Shown: in pieces, positions 34,829 through 45,121 of the stretch
How positions within the stretch are numbered: the first letter of the stretch is position 1
How the letters are laid out: each line of letters begins with the position of its first letter
Made by a program: the position numbers and the translations under genes
Notes under the pieces: generated by a model
Databases searched by the model: none
The model's input: only the letters and a program-made list of their open reading frames with translations
What the model was told of the DNA's origin: nothing
NCBI GenBank assembly: GCA_963706905.1
Contig: CAVPNY010000022.1
Coordinates: 1-64,000, forward strand
Length of the DNA: 64,000 nucleotides
Source of the DNA: CAVPNY01 sp963706905
Lineage (GTDB): Bacteria; Chloroflexota; Anaerolineae; Anaerolineales; UBA4823
Direction of reading: 5' to 3'

Positions 34829-35286
34829 ATGATTGACAAAAAAACTTTCAAAAAAGCTTTTGCTGCACCCATGCAAAAGGCAAGATCAGTGAAGAAAGGC
34901 CAATCCTGGTATTTTGATGGCAAAGATGCCGTTGTCGTAATTAACCTCCAAAAAAGTAACTGGAGTGAACTGTATTATATTAAACTTGGGAATCTGGCTG
35001 AAAGCTTTCGGTGAGGCAACATTTCCGGGGTTCAATCACTGCCATTTGTATTACCGAGTTGAACATTTCTTCCCAGAGCAGCGCGATCTAATACTTACTG
35101 GCAGTGATTTAGAGAGAAGCGACCTGGAGATTCTTAGACAATCTATCTAAGTTTATCGGAAGCCAGCTGATACCATTTGTTCAAGAGTGCACTGATGAGA
35201 AAAAACTGAGAGAATTGATGTCACAAGGTGTTTTAAGAGGAGGTTTCATAAGACAAGAAGCTAAGATGTACTTATCCGATAAGTAA
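34829..35286 (+). pseudogene. DUF4304-like immunity gene, frameshifted
   Basis: Starts MIDKKTFKKAF, continues GQSWYFDGKDAVVVINLQKS and YYI; an extra A near 34982 and a second one-base slip near 35145 break the frame. Corrected it reads LNLGIWLKAFG, FNHCHLYYRVE, LTGSDLERSDLEIL, then FVQECTDEKKLRELM and GGFIRQEAKMYLSDK. The LQKS-x(n)-NLG-W pattern is that of DUF4304 proteins, a known immunity family in polymorphic toxin loci. Its ATG overlaps the toxin stop, so toxin and immunity were translationally coupled. Both partners are broken. Confidence 0.65.
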
Positions 35287-35786
35287 AGGAGTTTTTCAGA
35301 TCGTGGCACTTTTTGGACAATCTTTGTGAGTTTATCGCCCCTTTATACCATCGACAGGGCAAGAAGAAGAGCAGAGAATAATAATCATCCTCTGCCCTGT
35401 CGACGGTCGAGGCTGGGCGCTGACGGTCTTTGACCGTTCCGTTGCTCTCCAGCAGAGCCGTACCCTCCCATGTTCGAAGCGATTTTAACATGCCCGAGCA
35501 GCAAAAAAGCTCAGGGCTGGCACTTTAAAAGCCGAATAATCTCAATCAAGCAATTTCCGTGTTCACCAGAACGGGAGCAGGCAGCGGGACCACGGCGACA
35601 TTTGTCTACGATGGGGATGGCAAGCGGATTGCCCGGTACTGCCGAATAGGTCATGCTAACCGTGCGCCACCGGCGAACGCTACGGGAACTCATGTCGCGC
35701 GGGGGAGTTGCAGCCAGCCACAGCAAGTTAAAAAACACACTCCTCCCCCAAGTGAAGGAGAAGTGTTCAAAACTTGTTGAATTTGG
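35287..35786. other. Decayed region with RHS scrap and inverted repeats
   Basis: No intact gene. At ~35300-35350 a piece resembles the end of the immunity gene (GACAATCT-x-GTTTATCG). A perfect 11-bp inverted repeat (TCGACAGGGCA and TGCCCTGTCGA) spans 35353-35404, and an ACGGTC-TTT-GACCGT hairpin lies near 35423. From ~35575 a scrap of RHS core (GTTATFVYDGDGKR) runs into unrelated sequence and stops before the tRNA. Confidence 0.5.
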
Positions 35787-35858
35787 TACCCCCACCGCGA
35801 CTCGAACGCGGGTTTTTGCCTCCGGAGGGCAACGCTCTATCCACTGAGCTATGGGGGC
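35787..35858 (-). tRNA. tRNA-Arg (anticodon CCG)
   Basis: 72 nt without encoded CCA. Acceptor GCCCCCA/TGGGGGT (G-U at the first pair), D arm GCTC-AGTGGATA-GAGC, anticodon stem TTGCC/GGCAA with loop CTCCGGA (anticodon CCG), variable AAAC, T arm CCGCG-TTCGAGT-CGCGG, discriminator A. Its 5' end overlaps the last codons of the TIGR03936-type gene by 10 nt. Such a tRNA is a common integration site, and the RHS region begins on its 3' side. Confidence 0.9.
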
Positions 35859-36544
35859 GTGGGTTTCATGGATTTTACCATAATGTCAGGCGAGGGCGAA
35901 GATGCCAGCGAAGCGGGATCGAGCAGCAACTGCGAGCGATGCACGCGCGCGGCCAGGGGAGGCAGGCCAAGCGCTTCCAGCACCTCATCCGGGCGACCGG
36001 TGCGGCTCTCTAAGGCAGCCAACTGCATCTCCAGAACCGGGTTGCCGGCCTCATCCAGGGGGAGAACGTTAAGATATTCGATCAGCGGGCGCAAATCATA
36101 GGCTTTGCCGCGTCGCTGGCGCGGCAGGCGTTGCGCAGCCAGCAAATCAGCCACCCGGGAGTCCAGATCTTCGGCCGGTTCGAGCAAGGTAACCAGGTAC
36201 CGGGCTGAGCGCACCTGTGTCTGCAGGGCGGGGGCTTGCAGGTCGACCTGAGTAAGCGTATGAATTTGCAATCCGGGAGGAATAGCTTGCTCTAAATCCG
36301 CTCGAACAGTCTCATCCAGCAGCGCCTCGGTATTCAACCAGGCATCCAGCAGCTCGCACTCACTGGTGAATCCCAACGGCAGGGCGCAGGCTAACTGCAT
36401 TCTGGGACGGGGGTTAAATCCCTGGTTATACGCCAGCGGCAGCGCGGCGCGCCGGAATGTGCGTTCCCAGGTCTTGAACAGGTCCAGGTGGGAGGTGTAG
36501 CGCATTGCGCTGGTCTTGGAGAAGGCAATGCGGAGGCGGATCAT
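35849..36544 (-). CDS. TIGR03936-family (DUF2344) radical SAM-associated protein
   Basis: About 231 residues. Opening RIAFSKTSAMRYTSHLDLFKTWERTFRRA (two pieces), then PLAYNQGFNPRPRMQLACALPLG and SECELLDAWL, is diagnostic for TIGR03936/DUF2344, the partner of TIGR03960 radical SAM proteins and often fused to them. The exact reaction is not known; a tRNA or ribosome-related modification has been suggested for the family. The ATG at 36544 overlaps the radical SAM TGA. The last codons lie in the tRNA gene. Confidence 0.88.
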   Translation of the reverse strand: MIRLRIAFSKTSAMRYTSHLDLFKTWERTFRRAALPLAYNQGFNPRPRMQLACALPLGFTSECELLDAWLNTEALLDETVRADLEQAIPPGLQIHTLTQVDLQAPALQTQVRSARYLVTLLEPAEDLDSRVADLLAAQRLPRQRRGKAYDLRPLIEYLNVLPLDEAGNPVLEMQLAALESRTGRPDEVLEALGLPPLAARVHRSQLLLDPASLASSPSPDIMVKSMKPTPP

Positions 36545-38437
36545 TGGATTTGCTTCTGCCGGGGCGATACATCCGGGCATTTCCAGACATCGCCCGGATT
36601 ACCCCGGCGCAGCCCGGCAAAAGCCGGTAAGATGCCGCAAGCAAAACAGCTTTCCCGGCAGTCTTGCCTGGTTTCGGCGCGCTGGCTGCCCAGATAGTCG
36701 TCAAAGAGGAATTTTTTGCGCACGGTTGAGCTGATGTGTTCCCAGGGAAACACTTCGAATGGAGGGCGTTCCCGGTGGGTGTAGAATGCGGGATCAAGGC
36801 CGGTTTCTGCAAAAGCTTCCAGCCAGTTGGATGAATTGAAGTGCTCTTTCCAGGCATCGAAACGCGCCCCGCGTTTCCAGGCCCGGTAGATCACTTTAGC
36901 CATGCGCCGGTCGCCGCGCGATAACCAGGCCTCCAGCATGGTCTCCTCAGGCTGAGTCCAGGTGAGCTTCAATCCATCACCGCGCAACTGGCGCCTGAGC
37001 AGGGCTTGCTTCTCGCGGATACTCGCCAGCGTGTCGCAGGGCGCCCATTGGAAGGGGGTGTGGGGCTTGGGGACAAAGGTGCTCACCCCGGCGTGCAGGT
37101 TGGCGCGCTTTCCGATGACTTTGCGCCCCTCCGCCAGCACTGTCCTGCAAAGATCGGCGATAGCCTGCACGTCTTCGATTGTCTCGGAAGGATGGCCAAT
37201 CATGAAGTACAGTTTCAAAGTTGGCCAGCCGCGCTGGTAAACCTGACGGGCTGTGTCGATCAATTGAGCAGTACTGACCGGCTTGTTGATGATCTGGCGC
37301 ATGCGCTCTGTGGCGGCTTCAGGGGCTAGGGTGAATCCGGTGCGGCGCTCGTCCATCACGGCGTCCATCAAATCGACGGAGACCGTCTCGATGCGCAGGG
37401 ACGGCAAGGAAACCGACAGGTGGCGGCCGAGAAAACGCTGGTTGACCGCCTGGACCAGGTCGACAATTTGCGTATAGTCAGAGGAAGACAGGGAGAGCAA
37501 GCCGATCTCCTCGAAACCGGTGCTGGCGATGGCGGCTTCGACCGCGGCGATCACCTCATTAACCGGCCGCTCGCGCACCGGGCGGGTGATCATCCCGGCC
37601 TGGCAGAAGCGGCACCCCCGGGTGCAGCCGCGCATGATCTCAATCGGGATGCGATTATGCACTGTGTCGATATATGGCACCAGGAAATGGGTAGGCGGCG
37701 GCGGGAGTTTGGCGACAATGCGTTTCTGGATGGGCAAGGCTGCGGCAGGGTATACTTTTTCAACGCGCATCACGCTCCCATCGGGATGGTAATGCGCCTG
37801 GTACAGGGATGGAACATACACCCCCGGGATGCCTGACAGGGCGTGCAGCAGGCTTAACCGATCAGTCCCGCCTTGCCTGCAGTCCTGGTGCGTTTCGATG
37901 ATCTCGTGGATGACTTCCTCGCCCTCGCCGATGACGAAGGCGTCGATAAAGGCGTGCATTGGCTCCGGATTGAAGGCGGCGTGACCACCGGCGATCACCA
38001 GCGGGTGATGGCGGGTGCGCTTCGAGCTGAAGAGCGGAATGCCAGCCAAATCCAGAGATATTGAGCGTGTTGGTATAGAGTGTTTCGTAGGGCAGGGAAA
38101 TCCCGATGAGATCGAATTCAGCCAGGGAATGCTTGCTCTCGAGCGAGTAAAGCGGGATACCATGCAGGCGCATGGCAGTTTCCATATCTGTCCAGGGGGA
38201 GTAGGCGCGCTCAGCCAGCGCGTCGGGACGTTGATTCACCTGGTCATACAGGATCGCCAACCCCAGATTGGACATCCCCAGATCATAAATATCCGGGAAC
38301 ACCAGCGCCAGATGAGTTTGCACGCTATTCCAATCCTTGACAACCTGGTTCAACTCACCGCCGGTATAGCGGCCAGGTTTTTGGACAGTTGGCAGGATGC
38401 GTTCGAGGCGGGAGTCGATCTCGAGGGGCGTCAACAC
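36541..38437 (-). CDS. TIGR03960-family radical SAM protein, frameshifted
   Basis: N-terminal piece 38437-~38058 (RILPTVQKPGRYTGGELN, LALVFPDIYDLGMSNLG: a B12-binding-like domain) and main piece ~38058-36541. An extra T near 38058 breaks the frame; removing it joins TLNI to LDLAGIPLFSSKR. The radical SAM cluster motif is MRGCTRGCRFCQAG (CxxxCxxC), followed by LLSLSSSDYTQI and PEAATERMRQIINK. A Cys cluster near the C terminus (CRESCFACG) may hold another cluster or zinc. Coupled to the TIGR03936-type gene by an ATGA overlap. The strong conservation on both sides of the break favours a sequence error. Confidence 0.85.
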
Positions 38438-38582
38438 CGGTAAAACCTCTGCAAAATTTAGAGGGATTATATCAGGTTATTGGATGCAACCGCTTTGCCG
38501 CCTGCGAGTACCCCAAACCCCATTCTGGTTAAAGCCGTGGATGCTGAACGCTGAGCGGGGATTGTCGCTTTACCGGGCAGGA

Positions 38583-39032
38583 TTATTCGAAAATCCACGC
38601 ATCGACTGACCTGTCCCACTCCACGCATTCCGCTGGCTGGAACCACAGGGCGACTTCTATTTCACCGTTTTCAACGGTATCCGAGGCGTGAGTCAGGTTG
38701 CGTCCCACTTCCAGGGCGAAATCGTGGCGCAGCGAGCCGGGAGCAGCCTCGGTGGGGCGGGTGGAGCCCATCGTCTGGCGCACAGCCGCCACGGCGCTGG
38801 GTCCTTCCCAAACCATCGCCATGACCGGGGAAGAAGTGATATAACGGATTAAACCAGCATAAAATGGTTTGCCTTTGTGGATCGCATAATGAGTTTCGGC
38901 CAGCTCCTGGCTGACCTGCATGAATTTTGCGCCCACCAGGCGCAAGCCGCGCCGCTCCAGGCGAGAGATGACTTCTCCGACGAGGCCGCGCTGCACGCCG
39001 TCGGGTTTGACCAGCACCAATGTTCGTTCCAA
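38583..39032 (-). CDS. ndk: Nucleoside diphosphate kinase
   Basis: 149 residues, the normal length. ERTLVLVKPDGVQRGLVGEV binds the nucleotide, GPSAVAAVRQTMGSTRP follows, and the active-site His is in GRNLTHASDTVENGEIE (usual form RN-x-x-H-x-SDS-x-E). Transfers the gamma phosphate between nucleoside triphosphates via phospho-His. Stands alone between hairpins; upstream on its strand is the TPR/HhH gene. Confidence 0.95.
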   Translation of the reverse strand: MERTLVLVKPDGVQRGLVGEVISRLERRGLRLVGAKFMQVSQELAETHYAIHKGKPFYAGLIRYITSSPVMAMVWEGPSAVAAVRQTMGSTRPTEAAPGSLRHDFALEVGRNLTHASDTVENGEIEVALWFQPAECVEWDRSVDAWIFE

Positions 39033-39066
39033 GGGGGTTTCTCCTGAGGGGATTTCACTACGGCGA

Positions 39067-39108
39067 CCGCGGAGATCTCAGAGGGGACAGCCTCTGATTT
39101 CTCCGCGG
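39067..39108 (-). terminator. Hairpin between the TPR/HhH gene and ndk
   Basis: Arms 39067-39084 and 39091-39108 pair as 9 bp, a 2-base mismatch, then 7 bp around a 6-nt loop. It lies 24 nt after the stop of the TPR/HhH gene and 35 nt before the ndk ATG. No U run follows, so it may be a weak terminator, an RNA-processing site or part of the ndk leader. Confidence 0.45.
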
Positions 39109-39131
39109 GCACTGTTCGGTGAGTTCTAAAC

Positions 39132-42100
39132 TTATTTTATCAGGTCTTCAGCGTGATTGTAGGCATTCATCGCCTCAGGGAGCCGATCGGCCCGCAGGTA
39201 GGCGTCGCCCAGGGTCTGATAAAGCAACGGATCAAGCGGGTAAAGCTGTAAGGCTTCGTTGATTTCCGCGATGATTTCGTCCAGCTCCCGCTTTTCACGG
39301 ATATAGCGGGTGTATTGCTCCACGGCTGCCGGGGTATTCCCATTGACAACATGCTGCCAGGCCTGGGCCAGCTCGGGGATTCTGGAAGGCGCAGGCGCAG
39401 CTTCGGCGACCGCTTCTACATATAACTGGCGATTTATATCGGCATAGGTCTCCGCTGGGATGCCGGGGATCTCCTGGAGCTGGTCAAGGCTGGTAAACGG
39501 GCCATTGACTTCGCGGTAGGTCACAATGCTCTGAGCGGTGATAAAACCGATCCCAGGGATACGCTCGAGCTGGGCGAGCGAGGCCGTGTTGATATCCAGG
39601 CGAGGACTCTCTTCAGCCAGCGCGGCTACAGTCCCGATCTCAGCGAACTCTTCCGGCGGTGTCCACTCGCCAGCGACGATCTCGGGAGAAGGCTCAGCCG
39701 CCTCGACTTCCAGTCCACGCAGCCAGTCTGGAAGCTCGACCTCTTCGGAGGCGGGTTGTTCTGGCGCCTCCATCTCGGCTTCAATGAGTTCCCTCCGCCT
39801 CAGTTTCAATCGGCTCAACGGTTTCCTCGACCAGCGCGGCTTCAACCAGGGCGGCCTCGGGCAGCCACCCGGCAGTTTCGGGAACCGCAGCCTGCGGTTC
39901 TTCAGTGACTTCTTCCCTATCCAGAATTTCCTTGCCGATCACGCCGGCTGCAACCACTTTCGAGATGTCTGTCAGCACGTGAGCGCCTTCCTGTGGGACT
40001 TCTTCTTCCGGAATTTCAGCTTCTTCCGTAGCTGCCCCGGTGTATTGCTGGATCCAATCCGGGGTTTCAACCGGGCGCTCCTCGGGTTTGGTGAGCAGCT
40101 CTTCTTCCAAAGCCCCTTGACGGGCAGCCAGGCCTTCCAACCAGGCCATGGCTTCATCTTCACTTTCGAAGCCCGTCGGCGCGCTTTCATCGATTAACGC
40201 GGATGCCGCAGCCAGCTCAGCGAGGCCATCCGCAACGCCTTCCTCCAGCTCCGGGGTTTGCTCAACCGCCATCTCTGCGGGGATCTCTTCGGTGACAAGC
40301 TCTTCAACCACCGGCGCAGTCTCATCCGCGGTGACTTCAACCGCCTCTGCAACAGCAACTTCCTCCTCAGCCGGGCGGAGGCGCACGGGTTTGGTGTCGC
40401 CCTCAATGATCGGCGGGCCGAGAGGCTCTGGCTCTCCGGTTTCGGATTCAATCACCTGTCCGACAGCTTCAGCAGCCATGGCTGCTTTGAGCCAATCGGG
40501 GATCGCCTCGGTTTCCAGGCTCCACTCCTCGGGCGCAACCGGAGATGGCTGCTCCTCCACAGGTTGGGCAGCCTCGATAGGCTCGGCTGGCGTGCCGCTT
40601 TCCATCTCACGCAGCCACTGCGGGATCTCAGCCTTGGCCAGCCCCGGTTCCTGTTCAGCAAACTCACCCGAAACAAGCACATCGCCTTCTGCGGCGGTCT
40701 CTAAGGATTTCCTCCGGGGAGAGTTTGGCGAGCCACTCGGGCACGCTATCTGCTGGTTCTTCTTCAATGGGCAGCTCAGCTTGTGCTTCGGCAGCGCTTT
40801 CCGCCAGCCATTCAGCCACACCCAGCGGGGGAATCTCCGCCTCTGGGACGGCCGGTATTTCTAACTCAGGTTCTTCAGCGAGTGGTAGCTCGTCTTCGCC
40901 TGCAACGGCTGCAATTCCAGCTGCGGCTGCCAACCCGGCCGCGGCGGTAAGATCAAGCCCTTCATCTTCCAGGGAAGGCGTTTCAACCGGTTCAAGCCAG
41001 TCAGGCAGAGCTTCCTCAACGACCGGTGTCAGCTCTTCGGCTGGCTCACCTGCGCTTTCGTCTATGGGTTGCGTGATCCAATCGGGTGTTTCGGTCTCTT
41101 GGGCTTCTGGCTGTTCAGCAGGCAGTTCTTCTTCATCTCCACCCAGCAGGATGGCGCCAGCAGCTACCGCGCCGCCCAGCACCGCAGCCCCGGCCGCACC
41201 CAACCCGGCTGAGGCACTTTCCACTTCTGCCATTTCAGCACCAGACTCAGGGAGGCTTTCTGCGCCAGAGATCTCAGCCTCTTCGGGAGTGAGCGGGGTT
41301 TCATCGAACTCATTTGCCAGGACGGCTGCCCCAGCCAGCGTTTTGCCGACATCTGGAGCTTCGATTGTCGCCGTGGTTTCAGGCGCTTCTTCTACCGGGG
41401 CGAGATCCTGGAGCCAATCTGGGATTTCTGCACTGGCGAGCTCATCCGTGCTGGCCTCTTCTGCTTCAAAAGCTTCAAAGCCGGGCAGGCTTTCCTCAGC
41501 AGCCTCAGCGGAGGCTGGCTCCCAACCGGATTCGCGCATCCACTCCGGGATTTCACCGCCAGCCAGCTCTCCCTGGGCCGCGGCTTGCTCCGCGCCCTCC
41601 GGCAATTCACCGCCAGTGGAAAGCCAGTCTGGCACGGGTTCATCTCCAGAAGGAGTTTGCTCGATCGAAACGCCCAGCGAACTGGCCCATTGAGGTTGGG
41701 CTGGGGGAGCTTCGATCGGACTCTGCACGTCCAGATAATCCAATCGTTCTAAGGTGATCGCTCCTGCTGGAACCAGCTCTGCAGTCTCAGCAGCAGGGGA
41801 GAGGTGGGATTCATAGGGATCGAGCTCTTCCAGCCGCTGGCGATATGATCCGGCTTCCGCAGCCCGTTCTGTGCCCGGTAAGATTTCAGCCATCAGGCGG
41901 TTGGCTTCCAGGCAGTATGGGAATTTTCCGAGCAGGGTATTGCAGGCTTCAATGGCAGTCAGGCGCTGTCCGGATTGGGCGTACATCCGCGCCAACAAGG
42001 CTTGCAGGTCGGGTCGCTCTGGGTCATCCGCCAGGGCAGTGCGCAGCTCGGCAATCGCCTGGGAATACAGGTTGCTCTTTGCAGACATGCGCGCCATGGC

Positions 42101-42502
42101 GCCGCGGGTCAACTGGACCTTGGCCGGGGTTAATCCATCGCGGCGCCCGTACAGCCGGCGTAATTCGGATTGCACAGCCGCGTTGGAAGGCTGGACTTCG
42201 AAGGCGCGCTCCATATGCCAGATGCTGCCTTCGAGATCGCCTTCATCTTCGCGGATGATGCTCATCCCGAGGTGAGAGATAAAATCATCCGGGATGCATG
42301 CCAGGACGCGCTTGAAAACGTCCGCTGCATCGCCGTAGCGCTGGGATTCCAGCAAGGCCTTTCCCAGTGAACGGTAAGTGGTGACATGCTTGGGATAGGT
42401 CTCCAGGATATAACGGCAATGTGCGATGGCTTCGTCGGTGCGACCGCTATCGACCAGCTCTTCTATCTCGCGGTTGTAATCGCGTAAGGATATCCTTGCC
42501 AT
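39132..42502 (-). CDS. Long acidic TPR / helix-hairpin-helix protein with PxWL repeats, frameshifted twice
   Basis: Reads across three frames: 42502-~40708, ~40708-~39796 and ~39796-39132, each joint explained by one extra base. About 1120 residues. N terminus (~1-230) is TPR (ISLRDYNREIEELVDSGRTDEAIAHCR in parts). A very acidic, Ala/Pro-rich region (~260-900) carries about ten copies of a PDWL-type motif. Then a ComEA-like HhH domain (LDINTASLAQLERIPGIG, YREVNGPFTSLDQLQEIPGI) and a final TPR pair. No signal or sure membrane helix, though two Ala/Gly-rich hydrophobic stretches occur. Function unknown; HhH suggests DNA or fold-level protein contact. Confidence 0.65.
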
Positions 42503-42591
42503 GTGATCTTCACTCCACTTTATTGTATATTTTAACCTTACAACCGCATTTCGTTACCATTCCGGAGTTGATAAAGTTGAAAGGTGACACT

Positions 42592-44964
42592 TCAATCTCC
42601 GGAAGCGGTTGCGCCGCCCGATACGGGAAGCGAAGGGGCAGGTCTCTTGCTGCGCAGGATTGCCCAGATCAGAGCGGCTAAGAGCAAGATCACCACTGCC
42701 CAGCCGCCGAGCCCTAGAGGCTTGTAGACAACGATGATCGGGGCAACGATCAGCGCTACCAGGTTGACGACCTTGATCATTGGATTGAGAGCCGGACCAG
42801 CCGTATCCTTGAAGGGATCTCCAACGGTGTCGCCAACCACTCCAGCCTTGTGGCGTTCAGAACCTTTTCCCAGGTTGTTGGCGGGATCTTTCGGCTCATC
42901 CTCGATCAGTTTCTTGGCATTATCCCAGGCGCCGCCAGAGTTATTGAGGAATACGGCCAGAAGCTGCCCCGACAAGATAATACCCGCCAGGAAGCCGCCC
43001 AGGGCCTCCACCTGCAAGACCAATCCAACGATAATTGGGGACAGCACACCGAGCAAGGCCAGCGGCATCAGCTCTTTTTGGGCTGCTTCGGTGGCCAGTT
43101 CGACTGCCTGGTGGTAATCTGGCTTGACTTTGCCTTCCAGGACGCCCAGACGGAACTGGCGGCGAGCTTCCAGGATGATCAGCGAAGCCGCCCGACTGAC
43201 TGCCTGGATGGCAAATGATGAGAATAGCCAGGGCACTGCACCTCCGATCAGCATACCGACGAAGACCTGGGGGATCGATACACGGATACCGCTGGTAAGG
43301 GCGGTGGCATCCACCCGACCGACATCCGTAATGAAAGAACCGAACAAGGATACCGCTGCGATCACTGCAGAACCGATGGCAATCCCCTTTGTGATGGCTT
43401 TGGTCGTGTTGCCCACCGCATCCAGGTCAGCCATGATCTGCTGGGCGGCCACTGTCTCAGGGTCGGTTTGACCGTGCCAGGCCATCTCGCCAATCCCGTT
43501 GGCGTTATCGGCGATGGGACCGAAGGAATCCATGGCGACATTGTTGCCCGTCAGGGTTAACATACCGATCCCGGTCAAGGCGACGCCGTAGAGGATGTAG
43601 GTAAACGACATGATCGCATCGCTAGAGATACCGCCGAATATCAGAATCGATGCAAAAATCGTACCAGCAATGATAAGGATCGACCAGACCGAGGATTCGA
43701 AACCGACAGATATCCCGTTCAGAATCAGGGTGGCAGGACCGGTGTCAGCAGCTTTCTTAATCTCTTTGACGGGAGAGCCGTGAGATCCAGTAAAGTAATC
43801 CGTCAGGCGGTCGATCAAGATGGCCAGGATCACCCCAGCGGTAGTTGCCAGGAAGGGCCGCCACCAGCCACCGTCCACATTCCGCATGTAAAAAAAGGCA
43901 ACTCCGCCAAAAAGAACGACAGAGATGGCCGCGGATGTCAGGAAGCCAGAGAAGATCGCTCGCATCGCGTCGCTGCTTTTCCCTGTGCCACCGCGCACTT
44001 GATAAGTACCGATGATAGATGCCAGCACACCGATGCCCCGCACTAATAAGGGGTAAATAATCCATTCGATATGCCCGGTCAATGAGTACAAGGCCACACC
44101 CAGGATCAGGCTGGAAACGATGGTCACCTCGTAAGACTCGAAGATGTCCGCCGCCATGCCAGCACAGTCCCCTACATTATCACCCACCAGGTCAGCGATG
44201 ACTGCCGGGTTGCGCGGGTCGTCCTCGGGGATGCCGGCTTCAACCTTACCGACCAGGTCAGCCCCAACATCTGCCGCTTTGGTAAAAATCCCCCCGCCCA
44301 CCCGCATGAACAAAGCCAGCAGGGTGCCGCCGAAGCCAAAACCTAGCAATATATCTGGCGCAGCGATCCCAAATATAATGAAGATAATTGTCCCACCGAA
44401 TAACCCCAGCCCATCGGTGAGCATGCCGGTGATCGTTCCTGAGCGATAGGCGATGCGTAATGAGTTGGCAAAGGATGTGCGCGAGGCTGAGGCCACGCGC
44501 ACATTGCCCTGGACTGCCATGCGCATGCCAATTTGACCGACTGCCAGGGAAAAACCAGCTCCCATGGCGAAGGCCAGCGCCCGCCCGATGCCGATTAAGG
44601 TGCTAACCTGTTGCAGCTCGGCAGCGGTCAACTCTTCAGCACAGGCAGCGCTATCATCTATAGCGACGCCTTTGAAGGCCATGCAGTACCATTCCGAGGC
44701 TTCAGGCGTAGGCGAAACGATATAGACTGAGGCGAATAAAGCGATCGTCAGTATGGCGATCAATGGGAGAATCGACTTGAGCTGGCGTCGAAGATATGCA
44801 TCTGCGCCTTCCCGGATGGCATTCCAGACTTCCAGCATCTTTGGGGTGCCCATATCTTCCCTGAGTACCTGTGATCGAAGGAAGACAGCATAAAGCAGAC
44901 CTAAGACGGCGATGCCTAAAACGCTCCAGATGGCAACTTGCTCGAAGGGGTCAAGTCCAAACAT
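42592..44964 (-). CDS. hppA: Membrane-bound K+-independent pyrophosphatase (proton pump)
   Basis: About 790 residues, ~16 membrane helices. Substrate-site motifs GGGIFTKAADVGADLVGKVE, PEDDPRNPAVIADLVGDNVGD and a late DNAKKLIE, GDTVGDPFKDTAGP are intact. The K+-selectivity position in GNTTKAITKG is Lys, marking the K+-independent H+-pumping class. It hydrolyses PPi and exports H+, recovering energy from biosynthesis. Two ATGs are near the start; the first (44973) abuts GGAGG directly, whereas the second (44964) has good spacing, so I chose it. The IS4-like element inserted ~160 bp upstream of the start. Confidence 0.93.
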   Translation of the reverse strand: MFGLDPFEQVAIWSVLGIAVLGLLYAVFLRSQVLREDMGTPKMLEVWNAIREGADAYLRRQLKSILPLIAILTIALFASVYIVSPTPEASEWYCMAFKGVAIDDSAACAEELTAAELQQVSTLIGIGRALAFAMGAGFSLAVGQIGMRMAVQGNVRVASASRTSFANSLRIAYRSGTITGMLTDGLGLFGGTIIFIIFGIAAPDILLGFGFGGTLLALFMRVGGGIFTKAADVGADLVGKVEAGIPEDDPRNPAVIADLVGDNVGDCAGMAADIFESYEVTIVSSLILGVALYSLTGHIEWIIYPLLVRGIGVLASIIGTYQVRGGTGKSSDAMRAIFSGFLTSAAISVVLFGGVAFFYMRNVDGGWWRPFLATTAGVILAILIDRLTDYFTGSHGSPVKEIKKAADTGPATLILNGISVGFESSVWSILIIAGTIFASILIFGGISSDAIMSFTYILYGVALTGIGMLTLTGNNVAMDSFGPIADNANGIGEMAWHGQTDPETVAAQQIMADLDAVGNTTKAITKGIAIGSAVIAAVSLFGSFITDVGRVDATALTSGIRVSIPQVFVGMLIGGAVPWLFSSFAIQAVSRAASLIILEARRQFRLGVLEGKVKPDYHQAVELATEAAQKELMPLALLGVLSPIIVGLVLQVEALGGFLAGIILSGQLLAVFLNNSGGAWDNAKKLIEDEPKDPANNLGKGSERHKAGVVGDTVGDPFKDTAGPALNPMIKVVNLVALIVAPIIVVYKPLGLGGWAVVILLLAALIWAILRSKRPAPSLPVSGGATASGD

Positions 44965-45121
44965 TTTTTTCATCCTCCAGATAATAGAGTATGTGATGAA
45001 TATGAAACTGGCGATAGATCCTATAACGGGGGATGAATAGCAACCACCCAGGTGAAGCCCCCGTCATCTATTACTTTGAAAACCGAATTCATTGTACAGT
45101 TGGCATCAAAATGTGTCAATG

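Larger units (their letters stand above)
33296..34832 (+). pseudogene. RHS fragment 3 with PD-(D/E)XK-like toxin tip, disrupted
   Basis: Core from QDLRYYNTSNGASWYDAVGN through YTYDNADRIL-type YD repeats, LFSD, ELRYKAWGEQRY and YYFNARWVDVYL. Three lesions follow: a frameshift near 34205 (then RWIQPDTIIPQ, AWDRYAFVNNNPV, DPSGHYIE), an in-frame TAG at 34348-34350, and a lost A near 34714. Corrected, the tip reads GYKYEQTLPSGLRPDAIDW, VVRELKPDN, WRQVRKYLNEL, DTWTAYVDTYKK, matching the D-x(n)-E-x-K restriction-endonuclease-fold toxins of polymorphic systems. The TGA at 34830 overlaps the immunity start (ATGA). Present state almost surely non-functional. Confidence 0.7.

Noticed and set aside
35353..35404. 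11-bp inverted repeat as a functional operator or origin
   Set aside because: It lies in decayed sequence with no intact gene near; no iterons or DnaA-box cluster seen.
40725..41693. Long Ser/Ala-rich open frame on the plus strand
   Set aside because: It mirrors the acidic TPR/HhH gene; its composition is the complement of Glu/Ala/Pro codons and it has no domain.
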